Assembly (NCBI GenBank): GCA_903843305.1 | Contig: CAIMPI010000011.1 | Location: forward strand, 1 to 64,000 | Origin: an uncultured Chlorobiaceae bacterium | GTDB lineage: Bacteria > Bacteroidota > Chlorobiia > Chlorobiales > Chlorobiaceae | Length of the DNA stretch: 64,000 nucleotides | Direction of reading: 5' to 3' | In this document: in pieces, positions 8,643 through 18,068 of the stretch | Layout: each line of letters starts with the position of its first letter | How positions within the stretch are numbered: position 1 is the first letter of the stretch | Position numbers and translations under genes: made by a program | Notes under the pieces: model-generated | Told to the model about the DNA's origin: nothing | What the model saw: only the letters and a program-made list of their open reading frames with translations | The model's database searches: none

Positions 8643-11600
8643 ATGGATTTTATTCACTTACATGCTCATACGCACTATTCGATGCAGAGCAGTCCAATTT
8701 TTCCGGATGAATTGTTTTCTGCTGCGGTAAAGTTTGGCATGAAGAGTATTGCGGTTACCGATTATTGCGCAATGTTTAATATGCCGCAGCTTTTCAGTGA
8801 AGCCAAACATGCCGGCATCAAGCTTATTATTGGCAGCGAGCTTCTTCTGCTTGAAACCGATGCGCATCAGCATGGTCGCATTCCTGTGTCGCCTTCGCTG
8901 GTGCTTCTTGTCCAAAATGATATCGGGTACAAAAATCTTTGTATTCTTTTGTCGAGGGCGGCAAAAGAGGGTTTTGTTCATGGCATGCCTCATATTGAGA
9001 GTCGCATGCTTGAAACTTTTCATGAAGGACTTATCGCTCTTTCCTGTTACTCTTCGGGTAGAATTGGTCGTGCATTGCTTGCTGGAGCCGTGGAGGAGGC
9101 AGAAACTTTTACCGCTTACTATCAGGAGATTTTTGGCGACAACTTTTATCTTGAACTTCAGCGTCACAATACCCCTTTTGATGACAAGCTCAACCAGCAG
9201 ATTATTACACTTGCGGAAAAATTTTCTATTGAACTGGTTGCCACCAATAATGTTCATTATCTCGAACGAAAGGATGCTGGCTGCTACAGGGCAATGGTGG
9301 CGAACCGAACCAAGGAAAAACTTTCCAATCAACATCTGCTGGCACTTGCTGGAAGTGATCATTATCTGAAGTCTTCTGAGGAGATGAGCATTCTGTTCAC
9401 TGATGAACACAGGGAACTGAGCAATACGGTGCTGATTTCCGAAAAATGTTCTTTCATTTTCAGCCATAAGGAGCCTGTTCTGCCGCACTTCCCTCTTCCG
9501 GAGGGCTTTGATAATGAGTTTACCTATCTTCGTTACCTGACTTGGGAGGGGGCAAAAGAAAAATATGCTGACGCTGAATCTGACGGTATTACTCCCGAGG
9601 ATGTGAAGTCGAGAATTGAGCTTGAGCTTGGAGTGATCGAAAAGATGGGGTTCAGCTCCTATTTTCTTATTGTCAGTGATCTGATTGCAGCTTCCCGGCG
9701 ACTTGGTTATTCTGTAGGCCCTGGCCGCGGATCAGCGGCGGGAAGTATTGTTGCTTACCTGACAGGAATCACAAGAATCGATCCGCTGAAATATAAGTTG
9801 TTGTTTGAGAGATTTTTGAATCCGGAACGCTCCTCAATGCCGGATATTGATATCGATTTTACTCCGGTTGGCAAGCAGAAGGTTCTTGAATATACGGTCG
9901 AAAAATATGGTACTGAGAGTGTTGCCAAAGTTATTGCTATTGGTACGTTTGGTGCCAAGGCGGCAATCCGTGATGCAGGAAGAGTGCTTGAGGTTCCGCT
10001 CTCTCTCGTGGATAAACTTGCAAAACTTGTTCCTGTAAAGCCGGGAATTACTCTTGAAAAGGCATTAAGCGAGGCAAAAGAGCTCAAACAGTTTGCTGAA
10101 AGCACGCCAGAACTTCGGGAGCTTATGGTCTCCGCCCGTGCTCTGGAGGGAAGGGCACGGAATGTTTCCATGCATGCTGGTGCTGTGGTTATTACTGACG
10201 GGCCGCTTGAGGAGCAGGTTCCGCTCTATGTCTCCAACAAGATTGAGACTGAGGTTCGAAAGTTTGCTGATGAATTTGACCTTGACGAACCTGACCATGT
10301 GAAGGGAAAAGCCTCTGATGGCAGTGACGAGAAGCAGGTTGTTACCCAGTTTGACAAGAACTGGATTGAAACTTCCGGACTGCTCAAGATTGATTATCTC
10401 GGCCTTGAAACGCTTGCCGTCATTGATGAAACGCTCAAGATGATCAAACGTCGCCACAATCTGGATATTGAGCTTGAAAAGGTACCCATGACCGATCGAA
10501 AGACCTTCAAGATTTTCCAGGAGGGTAAGATGGCCGGTATTTTCCAGTTTGAGTCATCCGGGATGCAGAGCTATATGACTCGCCTGCAGCCTACTCAAAT
10601 TGGCGATATTATAGCCATGAGTGCCCTTTATCGTCCCGGCGCTCTCAATGCAAGGATTGATGAACGGCGCAATGCAGTAGATCTTTTTGTCGATCGCAAG
10701 CATGGCAGGGAGGCTATTGATTACATGCATCCCATGCTCGAGCAGATTTTGAAGGAGACTTATGGTGTTATTGTTTATCAGGAGCAAGTGATGCAGATCT
10801 CCCAGGTGATGGGTGGGTTTTCGCTTGCCAAGGCGGATAATCTGCGCAAGGCAATGGGCAAAAAGAAGCCCGAAATCATGGAAAAATACAAAGCTGATTT
10901 TGTTCAGGGAGCTATTCAGCAAGGAGTTCATGGTACGCTTGCAACAAGGGTTTTTGAACTTATGGCCGAGTTCGCAGGTTACGGCTTTAATAAAAGCCAT
11001 TCGGCGGCTTATGGTGTTCTTGCTTACTGGACGGGGTACCTGAAAGCTCATTACACTATTGAGTTTGTGACGGCTGTCCTGAACAGTGAAATCGGCGATA
11101 TAGAACGGATGAAGCATTTAACCGATGAGGCAAAAAGTTTTGGTATATCGACTCTGCCGCCTTCGATTAACAAGAGTGATGCGCTTTTTTCGGTTGAGGA
11201 AGCGGATGGTCGTTCCTATATCCGTGTTGGGCTGAGCGCAATCAAGCAGGTAGGTGGAGCGGCAAGAGCAGTTGTAACATCAAGACTCCGCAGGAAACGT
11301 GACTTTGTAAACCTTTTTGACTTGGCGGCATCGGTAGATCTGAGAGTCATGAACCGAAAGGCGCTTGAGTGCCTGATTCTTTCTGGGGCATTTGATGAAA
11401 TTGACACGCATCGTGCAAGGCTGATTGCCAATGTCGACAAGGCTATCAAATTCGGGCAGATGCAGAATCGCTCCGTGACGCTTGGGCAGTGTGGTTTTTT
11501 TTCATCAGAAGAAGGTGACGGTCTTGAGGAGGCGCACTATCCTGATATGGAGTCAGCGGATATGATGCCTGAAGCCGAAAAACTTCTTCACGAAAAGAAA

Positions 11601-12212
11601 TTGGTCGGTTTTTATCTGAGTCGTCATCCGCTCTCGCCTTACCGTCGAGACTGGCAGGCGTTTGCAACCCTTCATCTTCAGGAAAAAGAGGTTATTGCGG
11701 CAAAGCAGTACAAAGTTATTGGTGTTATTGTATCGGTGAAGCCTTATCAGGACAGGAAAGGCAAGCAGATGCTGTTCGGTTGTATTGAAGATTTTACGGG
11801 CAAGGCTGATTTTACGGTGTTTGCCAGTCTCTACGAACAGCATGGTCATCTTATCAAGCCTGAGGCTTTGCTGATGCTGGTTGCTGAAGGAGAAGTCAGT
11901 GGAGGAATGCTTAAACTGCTTGTCAGGGATGTTGTGCCGATCAAAAAGGTAAGAAACAGCTTTGTTAAAAAAATTATTCTCAAAGTTGATGCGGATGATC
12001 AGGTGCAAATGGAAAAACTTGGCAGTGTTAAGAAAATTTTTGATGCAAACAAGGGTGGCACGCCGGTTGAATTTGAGGTAAAAGCCCAGTCGGGAGAAAA
12101 TATTGAAACAATCACGATCTTTGCCCGAAGTACCCCGATTGATGCGGAGGAAAGTACTATTGAAAAGCTTGAGGAAATTCTTGGTCCCGACAATGTGCGG
12201 ATTTCCGGATAG
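8643..12212 (+). CDS. dnaE: DNA polymerase III alpha subunit DnaE
   Basis: Catalytic subunit of the replicative polymerase. The 1189-residue product starts with the PHP domain (HLHAHTHYSMQ at residues 5-15). The polymerase core includes SVGPGRGSAAGS (about 358-370) and the catalytic PDIDIDF (about 399-405), then FNKSHSAAYG in the fingers. A helix-hairpin-helix region and an OB-fold (about 1010-1100) follow. Length is normal for the DnaE1 group. The ATG sits right before the PHP motif, which settles the start. It is transcribed alone, with trxA 101 bases downstream. Confidence 0.97.
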   Translation: MDFIHLHAHTHYSMQSSPIFPDELFSAAVKFGMKSIAVTDYCAMFNMPQLFSEAKHAGIKLIIGSELLLLETDAHQHGRIPVSPSLVLLVQNDIGYKNLCILLSRAAKEGFVHGMPHIESRMLETFHEGLIALSCYSSGRIGRALLAGAVEEAETFTAYYQEIFGDNFYLELQRHNTPFDDKLNQQIITLAEKFSIELVATNNVHYLERKDAGCYRAMVANRTKEKLSNQHLLALAGSDHYLKSSEEMSILFTDEHRELSNTVLISEKCSFIFSHKEPVLPHFPLPEGFDNEFTYLRYLTWEGAKEKYADAESDGITPEDVKSRIELELGVIEKMGFSSYFLIVSDLIAASRRLGYSVGPGRGSAAGSIVAYLTGITRIDPLKYKLLFERFLNPERSSMPDIDIDFTPVGKQKVLEYTVEKYGTESVAKVIAIGTFGAKAAIRDAGRVLEVPLSLVDKLAKLVPVKPGITLEKALSEAKELKQFAESTPELRELMVSARALEGRARNVSMHAGAVVITDGPLEEQVPLYVSNKIETEVRKFADEFDLDEPDHVKGKASDGSDEKQVVTQFDKNWIETSGLLKIDYLGLETLAVIDETLKMIKRRHNLDIELEKVPMTDRKTFKIFQEGKMAGIFQFESSGMQSYMTRLQPTQIGDIIAMSALYRPGALNARIDERRNAVDLFVDRKHGREAIDYMHPMLEQILKETYGVIVYQEQVMQISQVMGGFSLAKADNLRKAMGKKKPEIMEKYKADFVQGAIQQGVHGTLATRVFELMAEFAGYGFNKSHSAAYGVLAYWTGYLKAHYTIEFVTAVLNSEIGDIERMKHLTDEAKSFGISTLPPSINKSDALFSVEEADGRSYIRVGLSAIKQVGGAARAVVTSRLRRKRDFVNLFDLAASVDLRVMNRKALECLILSGAFDEIDTHRARLIANVDKAIKFGQMQNRSVTLGQCGFFSSEEGDGLEEAHYPDMESADMMPEAEKLLHEKKLVGFYLSRHPLSPYRRDWQAFATLHLQEKEVIAAKQYKVIGVIVSVKPYQDRKGKQMLFGCIEDFTGKADFTVFASLYEQHGHLIKPEALLMLVAEGEVSGGMLKLLVRDVVPIKKVRNSFVKKIILKVDADDQVQMEKLGSVKKIFDANKGGTPVEFEVKAQSGENIETITIFARSTPIDAEESTIEKLEEILGPDNVRISG

Positions 12213-12258
12213 TCCCGTTTATTTAATAAATTTTTTTATTACTTTATTTCCTTGCTAA

Positions 12259-12285
12259 TTGAAATGATTGAGTCGAAACTATAAT
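12259..12285 (+). promoter_or_regulatory. Possible trxA promoter
   Basis: TTGAAA at 12259-12264 and TATAAT at 12280-12285 are separated by 15 bases, 28 bases ahead of the trxA start in an AT-rich gap. The spacer is short, so the -35 assignment is uncertain; the -10 hexamer is perfect. Confidence 0.4.
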
Positions 12286-12313
12286 TAATTTAAACTGGTA
12301 TAAAAATAGAATA

Positions 12314-12643
12314 ATGAGTGGTAAATATCTTGTAGCAACAGACACGAATTTCAAAATTGAGATTCTTGATTCCGATAAAATCGCGCTGGTTGATTTCTGG
12401 GCAGCGTGGTGTGGTCCCTGTATGATGCTTGGTCCTGTTATTGAAGAGCTTGCCGGTGACTACGAAGGAAAGGCCGTTATTGCGAAACTCAATGTCGATG
12501 AGAATCCTAATACTGCAGCCCAGTATGGTATCAGAAGTATTCCTTCTCTGCTAATCTTCAAGAACGGCCAGGTTGTCGATCAGATGCTTGGAGCTATGCC
12601 GAAGAACATGATCGCCAAGAAACTCGACCAGTATCTCGCCTGA
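12314..12643 (+). CDS. trxA: Thioredoxin
   Basis: Small dithiol oxidoreductase, 109 residues, cytoplasmic. The redox motif WCGPC is at residues 32-36 inside VDFWAAWCGPC, and the cis-proline segment RSIPSLLIFKNG near residue 77 is typical. It is followed after 88 bases by trxB on the same strand, so the thioredoxin/thioredoxin reductase pair is encoded together. Confidence 0.96.
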   Translation: MSGKYLVATDTNFKIEILDSDKIALVDFWAAWCGPCMMLGPVIEELAGDYEGKAVIAKLNVDENPNTAAQYGIRSIPSLLIFKNGQVVDQMLGAMPKNMIAKKLDQYLA

Positions 12644-12731
12644 TAGAGTTGTTTGAGAGCCCATCCTTTTATCCCGGTGACAACGCCGGGATATAGTTTC
12701 CATTTATTTAAACCTCATTGTAAGGAAAATC

Positions 12732-13667
12732 ATGGAGTGTACTGTACGCGATATTATTATTATGGGTACCGGCCCTGCTGGTTATACAGCAGCTATTTAC
12801 ACTGGTCGGGCAAATCTCAAACCTCTTGTTATCGAGGGATTTCAGCCAGGTGGTCAGCTTATGATTACAAGTGAGATTGAGAATTTCCCAGGTTTTCCAG
12901 CAGGTATTCGAGGACCGGAGCTGATGGCAAAAATGCGTGAGCAAGCGGCAAAGTTTGATGCTGAGTTTGTCAATGGAAGTGTTACCGAGGTTGATCTTTC
13001 AAGAAGTCCGTTCTGCCTTGCGCTTGAGGACGGTCGGGAATTTTTAACTCATGCACTCATTGTCGCAACCGGCGCAAATGCCAAGTGGCTTGGCATAAAG
13101 TCGGAAGGGCTCTACCGAGGCAAGGGAGTATCGGCATGCGCAACCTGTGACGGTTTTTTCTTTCGTGACGGTAAAGTTTTTGTTGTTGGCGGAGGCGATA
13201 CAGCAATGGAAGAGGCCCTCTATCTTACAAAATTTGCCTCTCATGTTACTCTGATACATCGTCGCGAAGAGTTCCGGTCATCGAAAATAATGAGTCTTCG
13301 AACCAGAAAAAATCCTAAAATCAGCATGATGCTGAATGAGGTGGTTGACGAAATTCTTGGCGACCGTCAAAAAGTTACCGGAATAAGGTTAAAGAATGTC
13401 TTGACCGGAGAGCTTTCAGAACATGCCTGCGATGGTGTTTTTTTGGCTATTGGTCATACGCCCAATACAGAGTTGTTCAAGGATCAGCTTGATCTTGATG
13501 ACTACGGCTATATTAAAACAAAAAAATCATCAACAGAAACCAGTGTGTTGGGCGTTTTCGCTTGTGGCGATGTCCAGGACTACACGTACCGTCAAGCTGT
13601 TACAGCCGTGGGAACAGGATGTATGGCGGCTGTTGATGCAGAGCGCTTTCTTGAAACAATACGTTGA
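12732..13667 (+). CDS. trxB: Thioredoxin reductase
   Basis: NADPH-dependent flavoprotein that reduces thioredoxin. The 311-residue product has the FAD-binding GTGPAGYTAAIY near the N-terminus, the redox pair CATC at residues 136-139, the NADPH-binding GGGDTAMEEA and the C-terminal FAD motif FACGDVQD. The size matches low-molecular-weight TrxB. It directly follows trxA and is convergent with the Nudix gene, with 13 bases between stops. Confidence 0.96.
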   Translation: MECTVRDIIIMGTGPAGYTAAIYTGRANLKPLVIEGFQPGGQLMITSEIENFPGFPAGIRGPELMAKMREQAAKFDAEFVNGSVTEVDLSRSPFCLALEDGREFLTHALIVATGANAKWLGIKSEGLYRGKGVSACATCDGFFFRDGKVFVVGGGDTAMEEALYLTKFASHVTLIHRREEFRSSKIMSLRTRKNPKISMMLNEVVDEILGDRQKVTGIRLKNVLTGELSEHACDGVFLAIGHTPNTELFKDQLDLDDYGYIKTKKSSTETSVLGVFACGDVQDYTYRQAVTAVGTGCMAAVDAERFLETIR

Positions 13668-13680
13668 GTTTAACTCGGCT

Positions 13681-14109
13681 TTAGTTCGAGGGTGGGGTGT
13701 ATTTTTTTTCAGTATTTCCCCGCAGACGGTGGTAATAGTCCGCAAGAACCTGATCGAAGCCGTAGGCAAGCTCGATTTGCCCGGTTTCATCCATAGAAAA
13801 CCACCGAAGCATCTGCCCCTCATGCAGGATAACGTTCTTTATGTCGAAATCAGCCTGTTTCATAAAAACGTACTCTCTTCTGTCCGAAAATTCATAAACA
13901 CGGAAGAGCATACAACCCGAAACATTGATTTCAATCTCTTCAAGCATTTCTCTGACAATGCACTCTTCTGCAGTTTCATTGTCTTCAATATGTCCACCTG
14001 GTAAATTCCAGAGTCCGGGGTAGGGGATGGTTGAAATATTATCCCTCAGTACCAGCAATACTTCATGAGAGCTGTTGTAAAAAATTATGCTGGCGCCACT
14101 GTGTCTCAT
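13681..14109 (-). CDS. Nudix hydrolase
   Basis: 142 residues; hydrolyses a nucleoside diphosphate-linked substrate, not identifiable from sequence. The Nudix box is GHIEDNETAEECIVREMLEE (about residues 39-58); the usual Gly after the second EE pair is Glu. NLPGGH precedes it as expected. Its start overlaps the stop of the upstream small hydrophobic gene (14106-14354) by 4 bases, so they are translated from one message. Confidence 0.85.
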   Translation of the reverse strand: MRHSGASIIFYNSSHEVLLVLRDNISTIPYPGLWNLPGGHIEDNETAEECIVREMLEEIEINVSGCMLFRVYEFSDRREYVFMKQADFDIKNVILHEGQMLRWFSMDETGQIELAYGFDQVLADYYHRLRGNTEKKYTPPSN

Positions 14110-14354
14110 ACCTTGAGTTCAGGAGCTTCTGAACTTATTGGCAGTGATTGTGCGGGTGATTTGAGCACTTTTTCTTTGGTGAGTCCAACGATAACGGCTC
14201 CAACTGTGAAAGTCAAAGCCCCCACTGCGGCACCGGTCAAGGCATGAAGAGCCAGAGGCACACCAAAGAGGGGGAACAGTAATGAAGCACCTGCCGGAAG
14301 AGCCTGAAGGGTTATCGATGGTTGAATTTTTTGTGTACTATCCGGTTCTGGCAT
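14106..14354 (-). CDS. Small hydrophobic protein, paralogue of 21763-22080
   Basis: 82 residues with a central hydrophobic, Gly/Ala-rich part: LLFPLFGVPLALHALTGAA followed by VGALTFTVGAVIVGL, then a charged tail. The same pattern, a VP...HA...G...GA-GAL core, recurs in the 105-residue product of 21763-22080. Both probably insert into the membrane as a hairpin. I do not recognise a named family. It is coupled to the Nudix gene by a 4-base overlap. Confidence 0.7.
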   Translation of the reverse strand: MPEPDSTQKIQPSITLQALPAGASLLFPLFGVPLALHALTGAAVGALTFTVGAVIVGLTKEKVLKSPAQSLPISSEAPELKV

Positions 14355-14504
14355 AATAATTCAAAGGTAGTTATAATTCTAGGGTAAAGAGTAACTTCTA
14401 TCAAGTTAAAGTGACACACTCGGCTAATTTAAGCATTAATTGTTGATTTATAAATGGGCAGGATCTCTGCTTTCTGTTGCTGCAGAGAACGTTCATTCAG
14501 CAGG

Positions 14505-15350
14505 TTAATCATCATCTGTCTCCTCAGCTTTGCCGTTGCGATGGCACTTCATGCAGTTCTGGAAATTGTAGATTCCCTCTTCACGATGCTTGTCTGCAAT
14601 ATTGGAGAGCGAGTGTTCATGGCAGTTATAACAGGTATATTTTTTGTAATTCCCGTGATCGGTATGGCATGTTTTGCAATTTACCCTGTGATCACTGTCG
14701 AGTCTGAAATACCGGCTATGGTTAAATGTTGCAGGTTTCCAACGTGTAGTGCCATGGCAGGTTCCGCAGCTTGCCTGCGATTGGCGGTGCATATCGTCAG
14801 CGGGTTGATCAGCCTTGTGGCAACTGACGCACTGTTTTCCACTTAATGCAGTAAACTTTTTGTGATCGAATGTTGCTGGTTTCCAGCTTGTGGTTTGATG
14901 GCATTCAGCGCATTTTTCTATTGCGAGTTGATGCAGTACATCTCCCGGCTTTTGCTCTTTGTGACAGGTGATACAGTCGTTCCTGAGTTGAGGAGAAAGC
15001 GATGTATGCCTGAAAGGCTTGACTGCTTGAGAGGGGAGAGTGCCTTTGTGATCGGTATGGCACTCGATACAGGAGTTGTCGTCAAGGCCTTTATGAAAAA
15101 GAACTTTGCTGGTATTTTTTTTCAGAATGGTTCCTGCGACAGTTTTGCCGCCGATGTCACTCTGTTTATGACAACTGAGGCACTGAACTGACGTTATGCC
15201 ACGAAAAGGTGTATGGCAGGCAAGGCAATCGTTGTTAATCGTCGTATGGCCTTTCGTGAGCTTACCGGGGCTCAGGAGTACGTCAGGGTATGCTATGGCA
15301 AGAACAGCAAGAATAACTGCTGCAGCGATAAAAACAAAAAGTGGTTTCAA
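14505..15350 (-). CDS. Decaheme cytochrome c
   Basis: 281 residues with an N-terminal hydrophobic anchor or signal (residues 1-25) and ten CXXCH haem sites: CLACH, CLSCH, CIECH, CITCH, CAECH, CVSCH, CGTCH, CKTCH, CYNCH, CMKCH. Many lone histidines can serve as distal ligands. It should sit in the periplasm and carry electrons from the membrane. It starts 4 bases after the stop of the membrane cytochrome-like gene (15355-15933), which suggests a two-protein quinol or redox complex. The electron donor and acceptor are not evident; the repeat pattern resembles the cytochrome c7/NrfH-type multihaem families in general. Confidence 0.9.
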   Translation of the reverse strand: MKPLFVFIAAAVILAVLAIAYPDVLLSPGKLTKGHTTINNDCLACHTPFRGITSVQCLSCHKQSDIGGKTVAGTILKKNTSKVLFHKGLDDNSCIECHTDHKGTLPSQAVKPFRHTSLSPQLRNDCITCHKEQKPGDVLHQLAIEKCAECHQTTSWKPATFDHKKFTALSGKQCVSCHKADQPADDMHRQSQASCGTCHGTTRWKPATFNHSRYFRLDSDHRVNCKTCHTDHGNYKKYTCYNCHEHSLSNIADKHREEGIYNFQNCMKCHRNGKAEETDDD

Positions 15351-15354
15351 AAGG

Positions 15355-15933
15355 TTACCTCCAGTTCCATAATAATAATATGGAAAGAATATGGACTGAA
15401 CTTAATGCTATTAAAATAGATACCATAGGCGTATGAACGCGTCTCCATTGGTCAAGAGTTTTGACTGTCAGGCTGTCCCAGTAGTGCTGCCGCTCCAGTT
15501 CATCATCCACTGTTGCATTGACTCCGAGCTGTTTCATTTTTAGTTTCATCTCCTCTTTGAGTTTCTTTATCAAGTATTGCCCGACATGGCCGCTTGCAGT
15601 TACCACCATCATAAGCGTTGTTGCAACCCATGGCAGAATCGCGTTGAAATGAATACCAGAATGAACGAGAATCATCAGGGTTCCAGTCCATCCTGTATAA
15701 CAGTGAAACTTGAGAAAAAACTTGAGTGCTCCGTTTTTGATAACCTTGTTTTTGCGCGCTGAATATCCAAAAGATAAGGCAAGAAAAACTGTGCCGACAA
15801 TCCCAAAATATCGTCCTATCCAAGCAAGATGCGCAATATGAAGGATGTAATCAAGTGCGATTCCGGCAATGATCAGCAGGAGATATGAAACCGACAGAGG
15901 TAATGTTCGTTGTATAAGGAGTGATTTCCACAT
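15355..15933 (-). CDS. Membrane cytochrome b-like protein
   Basis: 192 residues with about five membrane segments (around 13-30, 38-55, 78-93, 99-115, 168-186). Histidines fall inside or next to membrane segments (FHCYTG, LVHSGIHF, SGHVGQY, RRVHTP, VHILSI), the arrangement of a diheme cytochrome b. With the decaheme cytochrome 4 bases downstream it probably forms an electron-transfer module between the quinone pool and the periplasm. The haem ligands are inferred from position only. Confidence 0.7.
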   Translation of the reverse strand: MWKSLLIQRTLPLSVSYLLLIIAGIALDYILHIAHLAWIGRYFGIVGTVFLALSFGYSARKNKVIKNGALKFFLKFHCYTGWTGTLMILVHSGIHFNAILPWVATTLMMVVTASGHVGQYLIKKLKEEMKLKMKQLGVNATVDDELERQHYWDSLTVKTLDQWRRVHTPMVSILIALSSVHILSILLLWNWR

Positions 15934-16123
15934 TGTTGAGTATTGATAACCAATGATTAACTTTCTGAAAAAGATAATTGGTTTTGCTTAAAAGAGTCTG
16001 AAGAGTGCATTAAAACTCGATTAAAATAATGAAGAGGCGAGGTTGTTTCCTTTAAAATTGGCCAGGCAGTTGGAATGGTGAAACCGACGTAAAGGAGTAT
16101 ATAAGAATTTAAGACTTTCTTTA

Positions 16124-16178
16124 TTAAGCATTTCTTAAGCTTGGCTTTCGACTTCTTTAAGATTCTGTCAGATATATT
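16124..16178 (+). promoter_or_regulatory. Four 11-bp operator repeats plus -10, PmrA-box-like, upstream of the zinc-ribbon/CDF/P-ATPase genes
   Basis: TTAAG at 16124, TTAAG at 16135, TTTCG at 16146 and TTAAG at 16157 are spaced exactly 11 bases apart, and a TATATT -10 hexamer follows at 16173-16178. The first two units fit the PmrA/BasR box (YTTAAK-N5-YTTAAK) except for one base. The same arrangement, with the same odd third unit and the same distance to GATATA, recurs at 20739-20793. Direct repeats with an 11-bp period are the usual target of OmpR/PhoB-type response regulators. The rest of the 312-base gap 15934-16245 holds nothing else I can name. Confidence 0.7.
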
Positions 16179-16245
16179 TTGTTCACAAAGGGAGAAATAG
16201 AGAGTGAACTATTGAACTATTGTCTAATAACTTAAAGAGAGTGTC

Positions 16246-16536
16246 ATGAAATGTCCCGCTTGTAATGTTGATCTGCTACTTTCTGAACGTCAGGGGATTG
16301 AAATTGATTATTGTCCATCATGCAGGGGCGTCTGGCTTGACCGGGGTGAGCTGGATAAAATCATAGAACGGGCTGCTCCTCAGCCGCGCACTTCGGATTA
16401 TGGTCAAGAATATCGTAAAGAGGAGTCGCATCATGGTCACCATGACGATGATCACGATTATTACATTGACCCAAGAACGGGAAAGAGAAAAAGAAAAGGT
16501 GGAGCGCTCGGATTTCTTGGCGAACTGTTTGATTAA
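16246..16536 (+). CDS. TFIIB-type zinc-ribbon protein with His/Asp-rich tail
   Basis: 96 residues. It starts with MKCPACNVDL and continues to DYCPSCRGVWLDRGELDKI, the zf-TFIIB family pattern of two CxxC pairs around a short beta ribbon. A His/Asp cluster around residues 62-75 (HHGHHDDDHDYY) could bind additional metal. It is first in a cluster with a CDF exporter, a TPR lipoprotein and a P-type ATPase, behind the four-repeat operator. A role in metal handling or envelope stress is suggested by this context only. Confidence 0.85.
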   Translation: MKCPACNVDLLLSERQGIEIDYCPSCRGVWLDRGELDKIIERAAPQPRTSDYGQEYRKEESHHGHHDDDHDYYIDPRTGKRKRKGGALGFLGELFD

Positions 16537-16563
16537 TTATCGCATCAATAGTGTGGCAGCATA

Positions 16564-17568
16564 ATGACAAAAGCACAACAAAATTATAACTTTCAGAAGA
16601 TTGTCGCGGTTACCGGTGTTGTACTTTTTGTCATTAAAATGGGCGCCTGGTACCTGACCAATTCAGTAGCTATCCTTACCGACGCACTGGAGAGTACGGT
16701 CAATGTTACCAGCGCTTTTATAGGATTATACAGTCTGTATATCTCGGCAAAGCCAAAAGATAGTCATCACCCTTACGGGCATGGTAAGGTTGAGTTTATT
16801 TCAGCGGCAATTGAGGGAACATTGATTGCCTGCGCTGGCTTGCTCATTATCTATGAGGCGATCAAAAACCTTCTTGGCACTCCTGCGCCGATTGGCAAGC
16901 TTGATTATGGCATACTTTTGATAACAGCAACCGCTGTAATAAACTATGTCGTTGGTGCGATTGCCGTCAAAAAAGGAGGCCAGAATAACTCTCTTGCCCT
17001 TGTTGCCAGTGGCAAACATCTCCAGTCAGACACCTATTCGACGATTGGCATCATCCTCGGTCTGATTCTCCTCTATGTTACAAAAATGCTCTGGCTGGAC
17101 AGCGTTGTTGCTCTGCTGTTTGCTTTGCTCATTGTCTATACCGGCTACAAGATTATTCGTGACTCGCTTAGGGGAATTATGGATGAAGCAGACGAAGAGT
17201 TACTGAAAAAAATGGTTGACCTGCTTGAGGCTCATCGTCCTCAGGAGTGGATTGATCTGCACAATATGCGCATTATCAAGTACGGCAGCACACTCCATCT
17301 TGACTGCCATCTGACGGTTCCTTGGTACCTCAATGTCCACGAAGCTCATCTGGAAATCGACAAACTCAACAGACTGGTCAACGAAAGTTTTGGTGAAACT
17401 ATCGAGTTATATGTCCATACGGATGGCTGTCTTGACTTTTCGTGTGAAATATGTGAAAAAGAGGGCTGCTCTGTTCGTAAGGCAGAATTCAGGCGAAGAG
17501 TAGAGTGGAAGGTTGAAAATGTTTCGAATAATCACAAACACAACGCTTCATTAACTCTCATAAAATAG
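16564..17568 (+). CDS. Cation diffusion facilitator (CDF) exporter
   Basis: 334-residue proton-coupled divalent cation exporter. It has five to six membrane helices, the TM2 signature TDALESTVNV, the HHPYGHGKVEF motif between TM2 and TM3 and HLQSDTYSTIG in TM5, followed by a cytoplasmic C-terminal ferredoxin-like domain. An extra Cys-rich tail (CLDFSCEICEKEGC, about residues 298-311) is unusual and may sense metal. It starts 27 bases after the zinc-ribbon gene. Zn, Fe or Mn are all possible substrates. Confidence 0.92.
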   Translation: MTKAQQNYNFQKIVAVTGVVLFVIKMGAWYLTNSVAILTDALESTVNVTSAFIGLYSLYISAKPKDSHHPYGHGKVEFISAAIEGTLIACAGLLIIYEAIKNLLGTPAPIGKLDYGILLITATAVINYVVGAIAVKKGGQNNSLALVASGKHLQSDTYSTIGIILGLILLYVTKMLWLDSVVALLFALLIVYTGYKIIRDSLRGIMDEADEELLKKMVDLLEAHRPQEWIDLHNMRIIKYGSTLHLDCHLTVPWYLNVHEAHLEIDKLNRLVNESFGETIELYVHTDGCLDFSCEICEKEGCSVRKAEFRRRVEWKVENVSNNHKHNASLTLIK

Positions 17569-17577
17569 AGGTCGTCA

Positions 17578-17997
17578 GTGAAAAAAGCAGTACGAATACT
17601 CTCCTTTTCATTTATCGGTCTCATGGGTATGACAGTTTCAGCTTGCGACAACGCGTCAGATGAGTCAAAATACAGTTTACTGAGTACAGGAGCAAAGATT
17701 GGCAGTGGCGCTGTCGAGGGTTCCATTGCTGAGTTTTCAAAAGCAATAAAACTTGACTCCACTTCGGCGAAGGTCTATGTTGGTCGAGCCGCAGTTAAAT
17801 ATTCCGCAGGGGATAACAAGGGCGCCATGACTGACCTTACGAAGGCTATAGAACTGAATCCAAAATCAGCAACAGCATATTCTGCCAGAGCGACCGCTAA
17901 ATTCTCCGAAGGCGATATTCCCGGCGCGGTGGCCGACGTTATCAGCGCCGGAAAGCTTGTTGTTTTCTCTTCGTTCAGCAAGGAGTCAGGGAACTGA
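17578..17997 (+). CDS. TPR-repeat lipoprotein
   Basis: 139 residues from a GTG start 9 bases after the CDF stop. The signal peptide ends in a lipobox (VSAC, about residue 23). At least two tetratricopeptide units follow (AIKLDSTSAKVYVGRAAVK and AIELNPKSATAYSARATAK), so it is an outer- or inner-membrane-anchored scaffold. The partner is unknown. It is in line with the CDF and P-type ATPase genes. Confidence 0.82.
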   Translation: MKKAVRILSFSFIGLMGMTVSACDNASDESKYSLLSTGAKIGSGAVEGSIAEFSKAIKLDSTSAKVYVGRAAVKYSAGDNKGAMTDLTKAIELNPKSATAYSARATAKFSEGDIPGAVADVISAGKLVVFSSFSKESGN

Positions 17998-18068
17998 TGA
18001 GCATTCAGAAACAGGGATGTGCATGTTCTCAGTGATTTTGCAGGGCGAAATTTAACGGGAGTGAGTTG

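Noticed and set aside
8359-8730. 123-residue plus-strand frame running into dnaE
   Set aside because: Overlaps the start of dnaE in another frame; no protein-like features.
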